Notes under the pieces: generated by a model | Databases searched by the model: none | The model's input: the letters and a program-made list of their open reading frames with translations, nothing else | Told to the model about the DNA's origin: nothing | Translations under genes and position numbers: made by a program | Part shown: piece after piece, positions 1 to 5,812 of the stretch | How the letters are laid out: every line of letters starts with the position of its first letter | Numbering within the stretch: position 1 is the stretch's first letter | Source: Xanthobacteraceae bacterium | GTDB taxonomy: Bacteria > Pseudomonadota > Alphaproteobacteria > Rhizobiales > Xanthobacteraceae | Direction of reading: 5' to 3' | Length of the DNA stretch: 6,361 nucleotides | Assembly: GCA_030043285.1 (NCBI GenBank) | Contig: JASHXZ010000360.1 | Span: forward strand, 1-6,361

Positions 1-22
1 CGACCGCGGCAAGCCGGCATGG

Positions 23-45
23 ATGCGCGGGTCAAGCCCGCGCAT
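23..45. repeat. REP-like intergenic palindrome
   Basis: A perfect inverted repeat with 9-bp arms (ATGCGCGGG at 23-31, CCCGCGCAT at 37-45) around the 5-nt loop TCAAG. The form GGATGCGCGGGTCAAG..., ending in GCATGACGA, matches a palindrome family that I know as abundant between genes in Bradyrhizobium-like genomes. It sits 45 bp past the stop of the minus-strand cytochrome gene, so it could also stop or stabilise that transcript. No T-tract follows, so I call it a dispersed repeat rather than an intrinsic terminator. Confidence 0.7.
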
Positions 46-90
46 GACGAAGGAGAATCGCCCTTAGCGCGCTTTGTTGGACGCGCGAAG

Positions 91-1458
91 CTACTGTGCC
101 TCCAGGAACAGGAAGCTGTGGTCGGTGATCGTCTTGCCGTTCTTCGCCGTGGCGTTGAGGTGGCAGGCGAGACAGCCGGTCGCTGGCGTGGCGCCGACGG
201 CGCGGGTGGCGGGATGTCCAGGCGGCAGCGGCGGAAAGAAGTCGGCCGGCAAGGCCTTCAACGCCTGCGGCTTCGACGAGGCGTTCTGCACATACGTCTC
301 GATCACGATATTGGCGACGTTCGCCGGCGTGCCCACCCGCACCAGGCCGGTCTGCCACTGCGTGCTGATCAGGCGGTAATTGGCGAACACCGACCCGGCC
401 AACAGCTTCTGATAATAAGCATTGAGCGCCGGGTTGGCCGCGATCTTGTGCAGGCGCTTGATCTGCACCGGCGCGTTGATCGGTTTGCCGTTCTGGTCGA
501 GTTCGGTATAGGGCTGCTTGGCGGTCTGCTTGTTGTACGGCCCGGTGCGGTGCGGCTTGAAGAACACCGTATCGTTGTCGACCTGCTCGAACGTGGACCA
601 GAAGAAGCCGCCCGGCGACGGCGTCTTGTTGAGGATGTGCAGGCCCACCAGCCCCAAGGTCACCGGATTGGCGCCCGGACTCTTCTGACGGTCGGGTGTG
701 TTGTAGACAATAGCCTGGGTCGTGTAGTAGCGGCCCTTGGCGATCTCGTCCGGGGTGAGGATTTTCCACGCCGCCTTGAATTCGATCGAGCTCGGCGGCA
801 GCGTCAGCGACGGGATCGAATTGAGCACGCTCAGCTGGTACCATTTTTGGCTGACGATCTCATTGTACTCGGTCTGGTTGGTCAGCCGCTCGTAGCGCAG
901 CCAGCGGCCGGACTGATCGGTCACCACGCCGCCGACGGCTTTGACGTCAGTCGGCTGCGAGACGGCGTTTTGCAGGTGCTGCAGGCTTTGCGGCGGCGCC
1001 GCCGTCTGCGCCGTGTGCGCCAGGTCGATCGGCTGTTTGGCGAACAGGGCCGCGATCGATTTGCCGTTGCACCACGGCGCCGGGTTCGCTCCGGATGCGA
1101 CGAAGATGTCGTCGGACCCCATCTGCGTCTGCCACACCACCGGTCCCTGATTGCCGGTCTTGATGTCGAGGATCGACTTGGCGCTATCGGCCGCGCAGCT
1201 CTGCGTCGCCGGCCAGTTGAAGGCGACGAACTCGTTCCAGGAGAAGATGTCGACCGCGTTCTGATTCTCGCCGCCGAACGGGCAGGCGGAGACCGGCACG
1301 GTCGCCTGCGCGGCGCCGATGGAGGTCGGACAGGCCGAGGCGGCGCAGCCGGTGCCGCCTTTGCACGTGTTGTCGTCCCCCGGTGCGGCGTTGGCGCCAT
1401 CGACGATGAAAAGAGCCGCGGCTAAACCGAGCCACAAGGCAATGCGACCACTGATCAT
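91..1458 (-). CDS. Exported mono-haem cytochrome-like protein
   Basis: Codes for 455 residues. The N-terminus is a typical Sec signal peptide: MISGR, a hydrophobic core at about 6-19, and an ANA|AP cleavage site near residue 24, so the product should be periplasmic. The only obvious cofactor motif is C-L-A-C-H at residues 429-433, a c-type haem attachment site very close to the C-terminus; the tail after it ends HSFLFLEAQ. The mature N-terminus is cysteine-rich (four Cys between about 33 and 58), suggesting disulfides. The long region between is not a cytochrome domain I recognise, though conserved-looking blocks such as FNWPATQSC and GLHILNKTP suggest an established uncharacterised family. 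A purine-rich GGGGGA lies about 6 nt before the ATG. It is transcribed alone. It most likely acts as a periplasmic electron-transfer or redox protein; the substrate is unknown. The reading frame and signal peptide are firm, the function is not. Confidence 0.85.
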   Translation of the reverse strand: MISGRIALWLGLAAALFIVDGANAAPGDDNTCKGGTGCAASACPTSIGAAQATVPVSACPFGGENQNAVDIFSWNEFVAFNWPATQSCAADSAKSILDIKTGNQGPVVWQTQMGSDDIFVASGANPAPWCNGKSIAALFAKQPIDLAHTAQTAAPPQSLQHLQNAVSQPTDVKAVGGVVTDQSGRWLRYERLTNQTEYNEIVSQKWYQLSVLNSIPSLTLPPSSIEFKAAWKILTPDEIAKGRYYTTQAIVYNTPDRQKSPGANPVTLGLVGLHILNKTPSPGGFFWSTFEQVDNDTVFFKPHRTGPYNKQTAKQPYTELDQNGKPINAPVQIKRLHKIAANPALNAYYQKLLAGSVFANYRLISTQWQTGLVRVGTPANVANIVIETYVQNASSKPQALKALPADFFPPLPPGHPATRAVGATPATGCLACHLNATAKNGKTITDHSFLFLEAQ

Positions 1459-1512
1459 GTGAAATCCCCCGAAAGCTGCGCCGTGTTATCCGCAACCGGC
1501 CAGCGCGGCGCG

Positions 1513-1540
1513 ATAGTAGTGGGATTCGCGCGAGGTTGAA
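1513..1540 (-). promoter_or_regulatory. Possible promoter of the cytochrome-like gene
   Basis: On the minus strand TTCAAC (1535-1540) is followed after 16 nt by TACTAT (1513-1518), a weak match to a sigma-70 type promoter about 55 bp before the start codon. The rest of the 1459-1690 intergenic stretch shows no convincing gene; open frames there carry no recognisable protein. Confidence 0.25.
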
Positions 1541-1691
1541 AACGCCCTCCCGGTCAAACTTCCGGTCACTATCGCGTGTTGGTTGAACGGGGCCGCCGAA
1601 ATTGGCGTGGAATGATCTCGCCGCAGATCGGGATCAAACTTCACTCCACAGGGCATCCGTGCCGGGGTAGAGTAACCCCGTCTCGCCGCTC

Positions 1692-1740
1692 GCCTCCCCT
1701 TCTCCCCGCGTGCGGGGAGAAGGTCGGGATGAGGGGGCCT
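1692..1740 (+). repeat. REP-like palindromic repeat, copy 1
   Basis: The core is a perfect hairpin with 12-bp arms, CCTTCTCCCCGC (1698-1709) and GCGGGGAGAAGG (1712-1723), around a GT loop, followed by a conserved tail CGGGATGAGGGGG. The same unit occurs in inverted orientation at about 2091-2138, at the other end of the DUF559 gene. The right arm contains the purine-rich GGAGAAGG and the tail contains the ATG used as the probable DUF559 start, so the repeat also acts as the translation start region. This repeat type is common in Rhizobiales intergenic DNA. Confidence 0.8.
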
Positions 1741-2160
1741 CGCCGCATGCGCGGTGCCAAGGTAACGAAGACGCGTTTGGCCAGACAATTACGGAAAAAC
1801 TCCACGCTCGCAGAACGCAAGCTTTGGCGATGGCTTCGTTCACGGTCGATGGGCGGATTCAAATTCGTGCGTCAGGAGCCAATCGGGCCATACGTGGTCG
1901 ACTTTGTCTGTAGAGAGAAACGGCTTGTCGTCGAGGTCGATGGCGGGCAGCACGCCGAGAGCAGGCACGACGCCGTCCGCGACCGATGGCTCGTCGAACA
2001 TCGCTTTCGTGTGCTGCGGTTCTGGAACAACGAAGTATTGGGAAATATCGAAGGCGTTTGGGAGACAATCTTCGCGGCAGCGTCGGCGGAGGCGCCCCCT
2101 CACCCCGCCCCTCTCCCCGCAAGCGGGGAGAGGGAGCCGCCAGGCCGAACCGCAGAATAA
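1729..2160 (+). CDS. DUF559 (endonuclease-like) domain protein
   Basis: Codes for 143 residues from the ATG at 1729, which has GGAGAAGG 5 nt upstream; an ATG at 1747 is a possible alternative. The open frame continues back to 1576 but that part reads through the palindrome and looks non-coding. The core matches DUF559, a Vsr/PD-(D/E)XK-like fold: an N-terminal helix STLAERKLWRWLR, then GFKFVRQEPIGPYVVDFVC with the acidic residue of VVDF, then LVVEVDGGQH (the likely catalytic E-x-D region), and RVLRFWNNEVL. Family members are predicted nucleases, but activity has rarely been shown. The last 20 or so residues (PPHPAPLPASGERE...) are encoded by repeat copy 2 and are probably not part of the fold. 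It lies 35 bp before the cupin gene on the same strand, with no functional link apparent. Both ends of the gene coincide with inverted repeat copies. Confidence 0.82.
   Translation: MRGPRRMRGAKVTKTRLARQLRKNSTLAERKLWRWLRSRSMGGFKFVRQEPIGPYVVDFVCREKRLVVEVDGGQHAESRHDAVRDRWLVEHRFRVLRFWNNEVLGNIEGVWETIFAAASAEAPPHPAPLPASGEREPPGRTAE
2091..2138 (-). repeat. REP-like palindromic repeat, copy 2 (inverted)
   Basis: Perfect hairpin with 12-bp arms, CCCTCTCCCCGC (2109-2120) and GCGGGGAGAGGG (2123-2134), around an AA loop. Read on the minus strand it continues GGCGGGGTGAGGGGG, matching the tail of copy 1 at 1724-1737 with few differences. The two copies therefore face each other across the DUF559 gene. This copy lies inside the open frame and encodes the C-terminal tail of that protein. 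Confidence 0.8.
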
Positions 2161-2195
2161 AGACAATTTGGACAACCAAGCGGAAGGGCAACGCC

Positions 2196-2579
2196 ATGCA
2201 AGTCGTCGATCTCAATCGGCAGCCGAAGGAAGAATGGCGGCCGGGCGTCATGACACAGATGCACGTCTCGGCGGTCAACGGCGCGACCCAGCTCTGCGTG
2301 TTCGAGCAATGGTGCGAGCCGGGCCACGGCGCGCCCACGCACCTGCACGCCGTCGAGGAAATCCTGCACGTGTTCGAAGGCCAGGCCGACGTCTGGATCG
2401 GCGAAACCCACGTGACCCTCACCCCGGGCCAGCTCGTCGTCGTCCCAGCCGGGAGGAAGCACGGCTTCGCCAACAGCGGCACCACCACGCTCCGCATCCA
2501 ATCCACCCTCGCCGAGCCGGTGTTCGAAGCCGCCTACGAGGACAAGCGGGAGACGCCGCGGCGCTGGTTGCCGGCGTAG
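2196..2579 (+). CDS. Small single-domain cupin protein
   Basis: Codes for 127 residues; the start is chosen because GGAAGGG (2182-2188) lies 7 nt before the ATG, and the frame upstream of it reads through repeat DNA. Both cupin motifs are present. Motif 1 is GHGAPTHLHAVEEILHVFEG (about residues 44-63), with the two His and the Glu that bind metal. Motif 2 is GQLVVVPAGRKHGFANSG (about 77-94), carrying the last metal-ligand His. It is therefore a metal-binding double-stranded beta-helix protein, presumably cytoplasmic as there is no signal peptide. Small cupins of this size act as isomerases, dioxygenases or sugar-binding proteins, and the substrate cannot be inferred. The neighbours (DUF559 upstream, a hairpin terminator downstream) give no pathway. 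Confidence 0.92.
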   Translation: MQVVDLNRQPKEEWRPGVMTQMHVSAVNGATQLCVFEQWCEPGHGAPTHLHAVEEILHVFEGQADVWIGETHVTLTPGQLVVVPAGRKHGFANSGTTTLRIQSTLAEPVFEAAYEDKRETPRRWLPA

Positions 2580-2592
2580 CGCGGAGCCCGGC

Positions 2593-2624
2593 TTGAGCGG
2601 GAGCGAAAGTTTCGTTCCGCTCAA
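2593..2624 (+). terminator. Hairpin terminator after the cupin gene
   Basis: TTGAGCGGGA (2593-2602) pairs with the stretch ending CCGCTCAA (to 2624), and inside it CGAA pairs with TTCG, giving a stem of about 14 bp with one bulged G and a 3-nt loop. It begins 13 nt after the cupin stop. The downstream side (TCCCATACTTTC) is only weakly T-rich, so efficiency is uncertain. Confidence 0.55.
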
Positions 2625-2648
2625 TCCCATACTTTCTTCGGTACTAAT

Positions 2649-2681
2649 GCGTGGAGAGGTCGCTTTTCCACTTCTCCACGC
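2649..2681. terminator. Hairpin between convergent genes
   Basis: GCGTGGAGA (2649-2657) pairs perfectly with TCTCCACGC (2673-2681), and the stem extends inward by about two more pairs. It lies 9 bp past the stop of the minus-strand HTH gene and faces the cupin gene, so it could end the HTH transcript or serve both directions. There is no clear T-tract. Confidence 0.45.
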
Positions 2682-2690
2682 CGACTCGAC

Positions 2691-3029
2691 TCAAGCGAAC
2701 TCGGGTTCGCTGATCTCTTGCATCTGACGCTCAGCAGCTTGAATCTTCCGATCCAGAGCCGCCATCACCCATTCTATGATGCGAGGCCAGAGACTTGGAT
2801 GAGGCGCACTTCGACCTTCAATCCAGCGAAAGACCGTTGAAAAGCTAAACCCAAGATCATCAGAGAGCTCTCGAAGCTCAAGCCTGCCATGCGTGAATGC
2901 TGCGATCATCATGTCTCCGAATTCAGCGCGCGAATTTACCTGATCGTGCTCCAGCATCCCGTGCAGACGCCTCAGCGCGTTGATCTCGTTGCTAAGCATC
3001 AACGCCGTTAGGGGGCGGGTGCTAGTCAT
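2691..3029 (-). CDS. HTH (Xre-like) transcriptional regulator
   Basis: Codes for 112 residues from the ATG at 3027-3029, which has a perfect AGGAGG (3037-3042) 7 nt upstream; a longer frame from 3092 lacks such a site and would cross that one. Residues about 50-75 (LELRELSDDLGFSFSTVFRW) form a helix-turn-helix of the Xre/Cro type: 'elsddlGfs.stv.rw' is the usual helix 2-turn-helix 3 pattern. N- and C-terminal segments are helical, and the charged C-terminal helix (ALDRKIQAAERQMQEI) could serve for dimerisation. It is divergent from the operon starting at 3196, with two 26-bp operator-like repeats between them, so it is probably the local repressor or activator and may control itself. GC content is lower than in the flanks, as in the rest of the cassette. 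The exact family is not identified. Confidence 0.82.
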   Translation of the reverse strand: MTSTRPLTALMLSNEINALRRLHGMLEHDQVNSRAEFGDMMIAAFTHGRLELRELSDDLGFSFSTVFRWIEGRSAPHPSLWPRIIEWVMAALDRKIQAAERQMQEISEPEFA

Positions 3030-3079
3030 TTCACATCCTCCTGGCTTCCACGGTGTCAACGCCGGGGTAGCCGCTTCGT

Positions 3080-3105
3080 TGCATATTGCCAATCCAATTG
3101 CAATC
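3080..3105. promoter_or_regulatory. Operator-like repeat, copy 1
   Basis: 26-bp unit identical to copy 2 (3117-3142) at 23 of 26 positions, in the same orientation with a 37-bp period. It contains an imperfect dyad, ATTGCCAA-N4-ATTGCAAT (3085-3104). It overlaps the -35 hexamer of the predicted operon promoter. Probable binding site for the divergent HTH regulator (inference from position and symmetry). Confidence 0.65.
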
Positions 3106-3114
3106 TGCTATATA
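3086..3114 (+). promoter_or_regulatory. Predicted promoter of the two-gene operon
   Basis: TTGCCA (3086-3091), a 17-nt gap, then TATATA (3109-3114); a perfect TATAAT also overlaps at 3111-3116. Transcription would begin near 3121, about 75 nt before the first gene. The promoter is embedded between the two operator-like repeats, so a protein bound there would block the polymerase. Confidence 0.6.
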
Positions 3115-3116
3115 AT

Positions 3117-3142
3117 TGCATATTGCAAATCCGTTTGCAATC
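3117..3142. promoter_or_regulatory. Operator-like repeat, copy 2
   Basis: Contains a perfect dyad ATTGCAAA-N4-TTTGCAAT (3122-3141) with 8-bp arms and a TCCG spacer, the size and form of a site for an HTH dimer. It covers the predicted transcription start of the operon. Together with copy 1 it gives two sites centred 37 bp apart, about three and a half helical turns. Confidence 0.7.
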
Positions 3143-3195
3143 AGTAAATACGCGATCATGAGAATGTCCGGGGGGAAAGGGAGTCGGATAAGCCC

Positions 3196-3840
3196 ATGTT
3201 CGAATTGGCGAACATCCGCTCAGGGGACCGCAAAACGCTCTCCCGGGCGGAACAATTTCTTCTGGAAAACCCCGACTCGGCCATAAGGCTTCGTCCCCAG
3301 GAACAGCTCGAGCGCGCCATGGACACCGGGTTGGGGCTAGTTGTACTTAGGGATAATATCATCTGCGGATTGAGCCTAGTTTACCCGTTCGACGTGCCCC
3401 CCTCAGGCCCTGTTTACTCCGAAATCGGCACGATGCGAGTCACAGCGAATGGGCACTCCCTCCAAGTTTTCCTCGCCAAGTTTCACCTGCTTCAAATCTT
3501 AGTCGAAGAGTATCACCCGACTGAAGCGCCCCTTGTGTTCGCGGTGGTTACACCAGGTACAGCTTCGGCGCACAATATGCGCGACGAAGTCGGCATGTTA
3601 GATTGGTTGCCCCCAAAAGAACTGTCCGCAGTCCGAAGCGCGGCCGGAGTACCCTTTTCCGCGGACAAGCAGGTGTTATTGGCATCGCGACACAGCTTCA
3701 TCGCCGCGATTCGCGATTTGACGGCGTGGCACCAAGAAACCAGCATTTTCCGATGCCCGAAAGGCGAGGAACAGGTTCGGATTGATGTGGGTTGGTTTCG
3801 CGCCGAAGTTTTCTCCGAGCTCAAGGGGTGGTCAGGATGA
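3196..3840 (+). CDS. GNAT-like putative acyltransferase
   Basis: Codes for 214 residues. The pattern suggests a GNAT (Gcn5-related N-acetyltransferase) fold: a beta hairpin LGLVVLRDNIICGLSLVYPF (about 46-65), the strand SEIGTMRV (75-82) running into a turn and helix ANGHSLQVFLAKFHLLQILV (84-103) where acetyl-CoA would bind, then the strand LVFAVV (113-118) and the helix ASAHNMRDEVGML (123-135), like the usual 'N..s....e.lGf' end of the domain. The glycine-rich pyrophosphate loop (Q/R-x-x-G-x-G/A) is not canonical, so catalysis is uncertain. About 70 extra C-terminal residues are unexplained. The start has AAAGGGAG (3176-3183) 12 nt upstream, a little far. It is the first gene of an operon; its stop overlaps the next gene's start. 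It could modify the downstream protein or a small molecule; this is a guess. Family call is tentative. Confidence 0.7.
   Translation: MFELANIRSGDRKTLSRAEQFLLENPDSAIRLRPQEQLERAMDTGLGLVVLRDNIICGLSLVYPFDVPPSGPVYSEIGTMRVTANGHSLQVFLAKFHLLQILVEEYHPTEAPLVFAVVTPGTASAHNMRDEVGMLDWLPPKELSAVRSAAGVPFSADKQVLLASRHSFIAAIRDLTAWHQETSIFRCPKGEEQVRIDVGWFRAEVFSELKGWSG
3823..3840 (+). promoter_or_regulatory. Coupled translation start (ATGA overlap)
   Basis: ATGA at 3837-3840 joins the start codon of the second gene to the TGA stop of the first. AAGGGG (3823-3828) lies 8 nt before the ATG. This arrangement supports choosing 3837 over the in-frame ATG at 3792 and implies that the two proteins are made together in linked amounts. 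Confidence 0.8.
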
Positions 3841-5150
3841 TCAATCCGGTAGTCGTCAGCCTTGACGCAGCGCTCCGAATGACGCGCGGCAATACGCTAT
3901 GGTCCTCTTCTTACGTGGCCAAGGCCGATCGACTAGGACCCCTGCAGCGGCGACGATTACTGATTCTCGAAGAGAGGCTATTTGTTGCAAACAGCGGCCT
4001 CAAGAGCTGCGAGATAGGCCAACTTCGCAAACCTGAGGGCCATTTCGTCTGCGCAGATGGTGAAATTTGGTATTTTTTCTCGAAGCCGAAGCGGAAATTT
4101 GTGTTGCTAGATTTTGCACTGGGAGGAGGCGGAAGCGGGGGACTGCCAGTTCCAACGAGGTCTGCCGGTGAACCTAGAATGATTCGGTATTTGTGCGGTT
4201 CGCAGAACGGTCCTCAGCGGTGGGTGGCATACAATACCGCAGGTGTTCGGGGGCTGGCTCATTTAGCATTCCGCATAATACAGCTTTTAGCATTCCGCAT
4301 AATGAAGCTTTTCCGAACAATGTTTGATAGAATGATTGGGTCTACGAATTTTGCAAACGATCAGTATTGCGAGCTTGTGCAGCTCCATCTCAATCGGCGC
4401 GCCAAATTTACATGTCTGTTTGATGGGAATCGCAATAACTCAGGCCTGCCCGAATGGTCAATTTTGGCTCCGCTTGTTGCGGCTCCAGAGCAACTGCACA
4501 ATCAATACGCACGATCGATTCTTACTGGAGAGAAGCTTTGTCGTATGGTGACACACACAGCCTTTGGGAGGGCCCTGTTAACTGAGCAGGTCAAGCATCG
4601 GTCCGTCGATTTACTTCGAGAAGCAACTTACGCAATCGACACGATCTTCGTTGGAGGTCGCTCGCCTCATGCTGAACTGAAGACGCTGGAAATAACGAAG
4701 GCGCTACAAAAAGAAGTCTTTCTAGACGATCGATTGCTGTCCGTTGCTAGAGGTGAATTAACGGCTCATCTCTCTGTTTTCATAACGCGAAACGTCACAA
4801 TGTCATTACTTAGCGCAAGTGACGATCGTACCGCGCCGCCATACGTCAAACTAAGGAATGCGATGAAGAAGTACGCACTTCTTGCAGATTTCATTTCAAT
4901 ATCAGAACATCTATTACAGACTGATCGGCCAAGGCTAGATATCGAAGCAATTTGTCAAGATTATCGAGGCGAACTAAAAGGATGGCAAATGACAAGCGCT
5001 TTGCGTGACATAGGCGCTTTTGACTGCTCGATTGCTATTCTGGTCGCAGACCTAACGGCGGAGCCTGATCGATACTTTGATTCAGCTGAAGATTTGGCTG
5101 ACCTTCATCGACGGCTTCTGGATGTAACCAATGAGCTATTCGACCCCTAG
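3837..5150 (+). CDS. Hypothetical 437-residue protein of unknown family
   Basis: I do not recognise this protein. It has no signal peptide. The N-terminal third (1-95) looks alpha/beta, ending in strands HFVCADGEIWYFF and KRKFVLLDFAL. A glycine-rich linker GGGGSGG (96-102) follows. Residues 130-190 are helical and include a tandem 8-residue duplication, LAFRIIQL-LAFRIMKL (143-158), that could be an amphipathic or membrane-associated helix. The C-terminal half (about 205-437) is mainly predicted helix, with acidic and leucine-rich segments near the end. No nuclease, ATPase, protease or toxin motif was found. It is translationally coupled to the GNAT-like gene, so a partner or substrate relation is plausible. 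Base composition is far more A/T-rich than the flanks (21 of 60 G/C at 4861-4920), pointing to horizontal acquisition. Reading frame is secure; function unknown. Confidence 0.85.
   Translation: MINPVVVSLDAALRMTRGNTLWSSSYVAKADRLGPLQRRRLLILEERLFVANSGLKSCEIGQLRKPEGHFVCADGEIWYFFSKPKRKFVLLDFALGGGGSGGLPVPTRSAGEPRMIRYLCGSQNGPQRWVAYNTAGVRGLAHLAFRIIQLLAFRIMKLFRTMFDRMIGSTNFANDQYCELVQLHLNRRAKFTCLFDGNRNNSGLPEWSILAPLVAAPEQLHNQYARSILTGEKLCRMVTHTAFGRALLTEQVKHRSVDLLREATYAIDTIFVGGRSPHAELKTLEITKALQKEVFLDDRLLSVARGELTAHLSVFITRNVTMSLLSASDDRTAPPYVKLRNAMKKYALLADFISISEHLLQTDRPRLDIEAICQDYRGELKGWQMTSALRDIGAFDCSIAILVADLTAEPDRYFDSAEDLADLHRRLLDVTNELFDP
4263..4310 (+). repeat. 24-bp in-frame tandem duplication
   Basis: Two adjacent 24-bp units (4263-4286 and 4287-4310) identical at 22 of 24 positions, in phase with the reading frame, giving LAFRIIQL followed by LAFRIMKL. 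Both differences are adjacent (AC in unit 1, GA in unit 2). It looks like a fairly recent slippage or duplication inside the gene. Confidence 0.9.
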
Positions 5151-5215
5151 CCAGCAACTAGATAGAGTCTTACGCATGCATTGGCTAAGGCGCTGACAAA
5201 GTTGCCTTCGTCTTC

Positions 5216-5239
5216 GTGCGAGGCGCCTCTGGCTCGCAC
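5216..5239. terminator. Hairpin between convergent genes
   Basis: GTGCGAG (5216-5222) pairs with CTCGCAC (5233-5239) around a 10-nt loop; a second perfect palindrome GAGGC/GCCTC (5220-5229) overlaps. It lies between the operon's end (5150) and the HIT gene's end (5277), so it may terminate either transcript. No good T-tract. Confidence 0.4.
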
Positions 5240-5276
5240 CGTTTGAGGCGCGCTATCGCGCTTTGCGTCAAGGATA

Positions 5277-5720
5277 TCACGACTGCTGCCGATTTCTACT
5301 AAACGGCCTTGCTGCCCGCACCCGCATCGCCGTGACGAATCGCTCCAGCGCTGCCGGATCGTAGGCGCGCGGCGGCGCGGCGCCCCAGACTGGCTTCGGC
5401 CAGAGCGCATCGCCCGTGAAGCGCGCGACGATGTGGATGTGCAGTTGCGGCACGACGTTGCCGATCGCGGCCACGTTCAGCTTGTCGCAGCGCGTCGCGT
5501 CCTTCAGCGCGCGCGAGACCAGCGCGATCTCGCTCGCAAGGGCTGCCTGATCGGCGCCCGAAAGATCGAACAGCTCGCTGGCGCCCACCCGCCGCGGCAC
5601 CAGGATGAGCCAGGGGAAATTGGCGTCGTTCATGACGAGCAGCCGCGACAGCGGCAGATCGCACACGAACGCCGTGTCGGCGTGCAATTGCGGGTGCAGG
5701 GACCAGCCGGTTTCGGACAT
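5277..5720 (-). CDS. HIT (histidine triad) family hydrolase
   Basis: Codes for 147 residues from the ATG at 5718-5720 ([10 protein letters not shown]...), the usual start and length for this type. The open frame extends further upstream, but that part has no HIT-like sequence. The signature is [14 protein letters not shown] (about residues 88-101): the His-phi-His-phi-His triad appears as Gln-Leu-His-Ile-His, so the first His is Gln while the central nucleophile His and the third are kept, as I recall for this proteobacterial subgroup. An upstream [14 protein letters not shown] block fits the nucleotide-binding half of the fold. HIT proteins hydrolyse nucleotide phosphoramidates or diadenosine polyphosphates in the cytoplasm; the exact substrate is unknown. 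No strong Shine-Dalgarno is visible. It is divergent from the cold-shock gene. GC content has returned to the genome-like level. Confidence 0.9.
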   Translation of the reverse strand: MSETGWSLHPQLHADTAFVCDLPLSRLLVMNDANFPWLILVPRRVGASELFDLSGADQAALASEIALVSRALKDATRCDKLNVAAIGNVVPQLHIHIVARFTGDALWPKPVWGAAPPRAYDPAALERFVTAMRVRAARPFSRNRQQS

Positions 5721-5783
5721 TTTGGCGTCTCGCAGGAGGGTATTTGCGAACCATAGCGCGAGCGGCTTTCCTTGCCGACACGA

Positions 5784-5812
5784 TTGCCAATCCGGGGCCG
5801 CATCTCTACATA
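5784..5812 (+). promoter_or_regulatory. Predicted promoter of the cold-shock gene
   Basis: TTGCCA (5784-5789), 17 nt, TACATA (5807-5812) on the plus strand. A start near 5819 would give an untranslated leader of about 134 nt, in the range known for cspA-type genes. Matches are partial, so this is a prediction only. Confidence 0.4.

Noticed and set aside
19..1425. 468-codon plus-strand open frame opposite the cytochrome-like gene
   Set aside because: Arginine-rich, low-complexity translation without domains, typical of an antisense shadow in GC-rich DNA; the minus-strand frame has a signal peptide and a CxxCH motif.
1576..1728. N-terminal extension of the DUF559 frame to an ATG at 1576
   Set aside because: The extra 51 residues read through the palindrome and show no conservation-like features; the ATG at 1729 has a proper ribosome-binding site.
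1859..2630. Long minus-strand open frames opposite the DUF559 and cupin genes
   Set aside because: Mirror frames of real genes; translations have no domain, whereas the plus strand encodes both cupin motifs and the DUF559 core.
3030..3092. Longer start of the HTH gene at 3092
   Set aside because: It would place the perfect AGGAGG and start at 3029 inside the gene and run almost into operator copy 1; the shorter form has ideal spacing.
3080..3142. Repeats read as a minimal CRISPR array
   Set aside because: Only two units with an 11-bp gap and internal dyads over a promoter; no cas genes. An operator pair explains them.
3158..3286. Small open frame (about 42 codons) from ATG 3158 overlapping the GNAT-like gene start
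   Set aside because: Out of frame with the gene, no ribosome-binding site of its own and no recognisable sequence; could at most be a leader frame.
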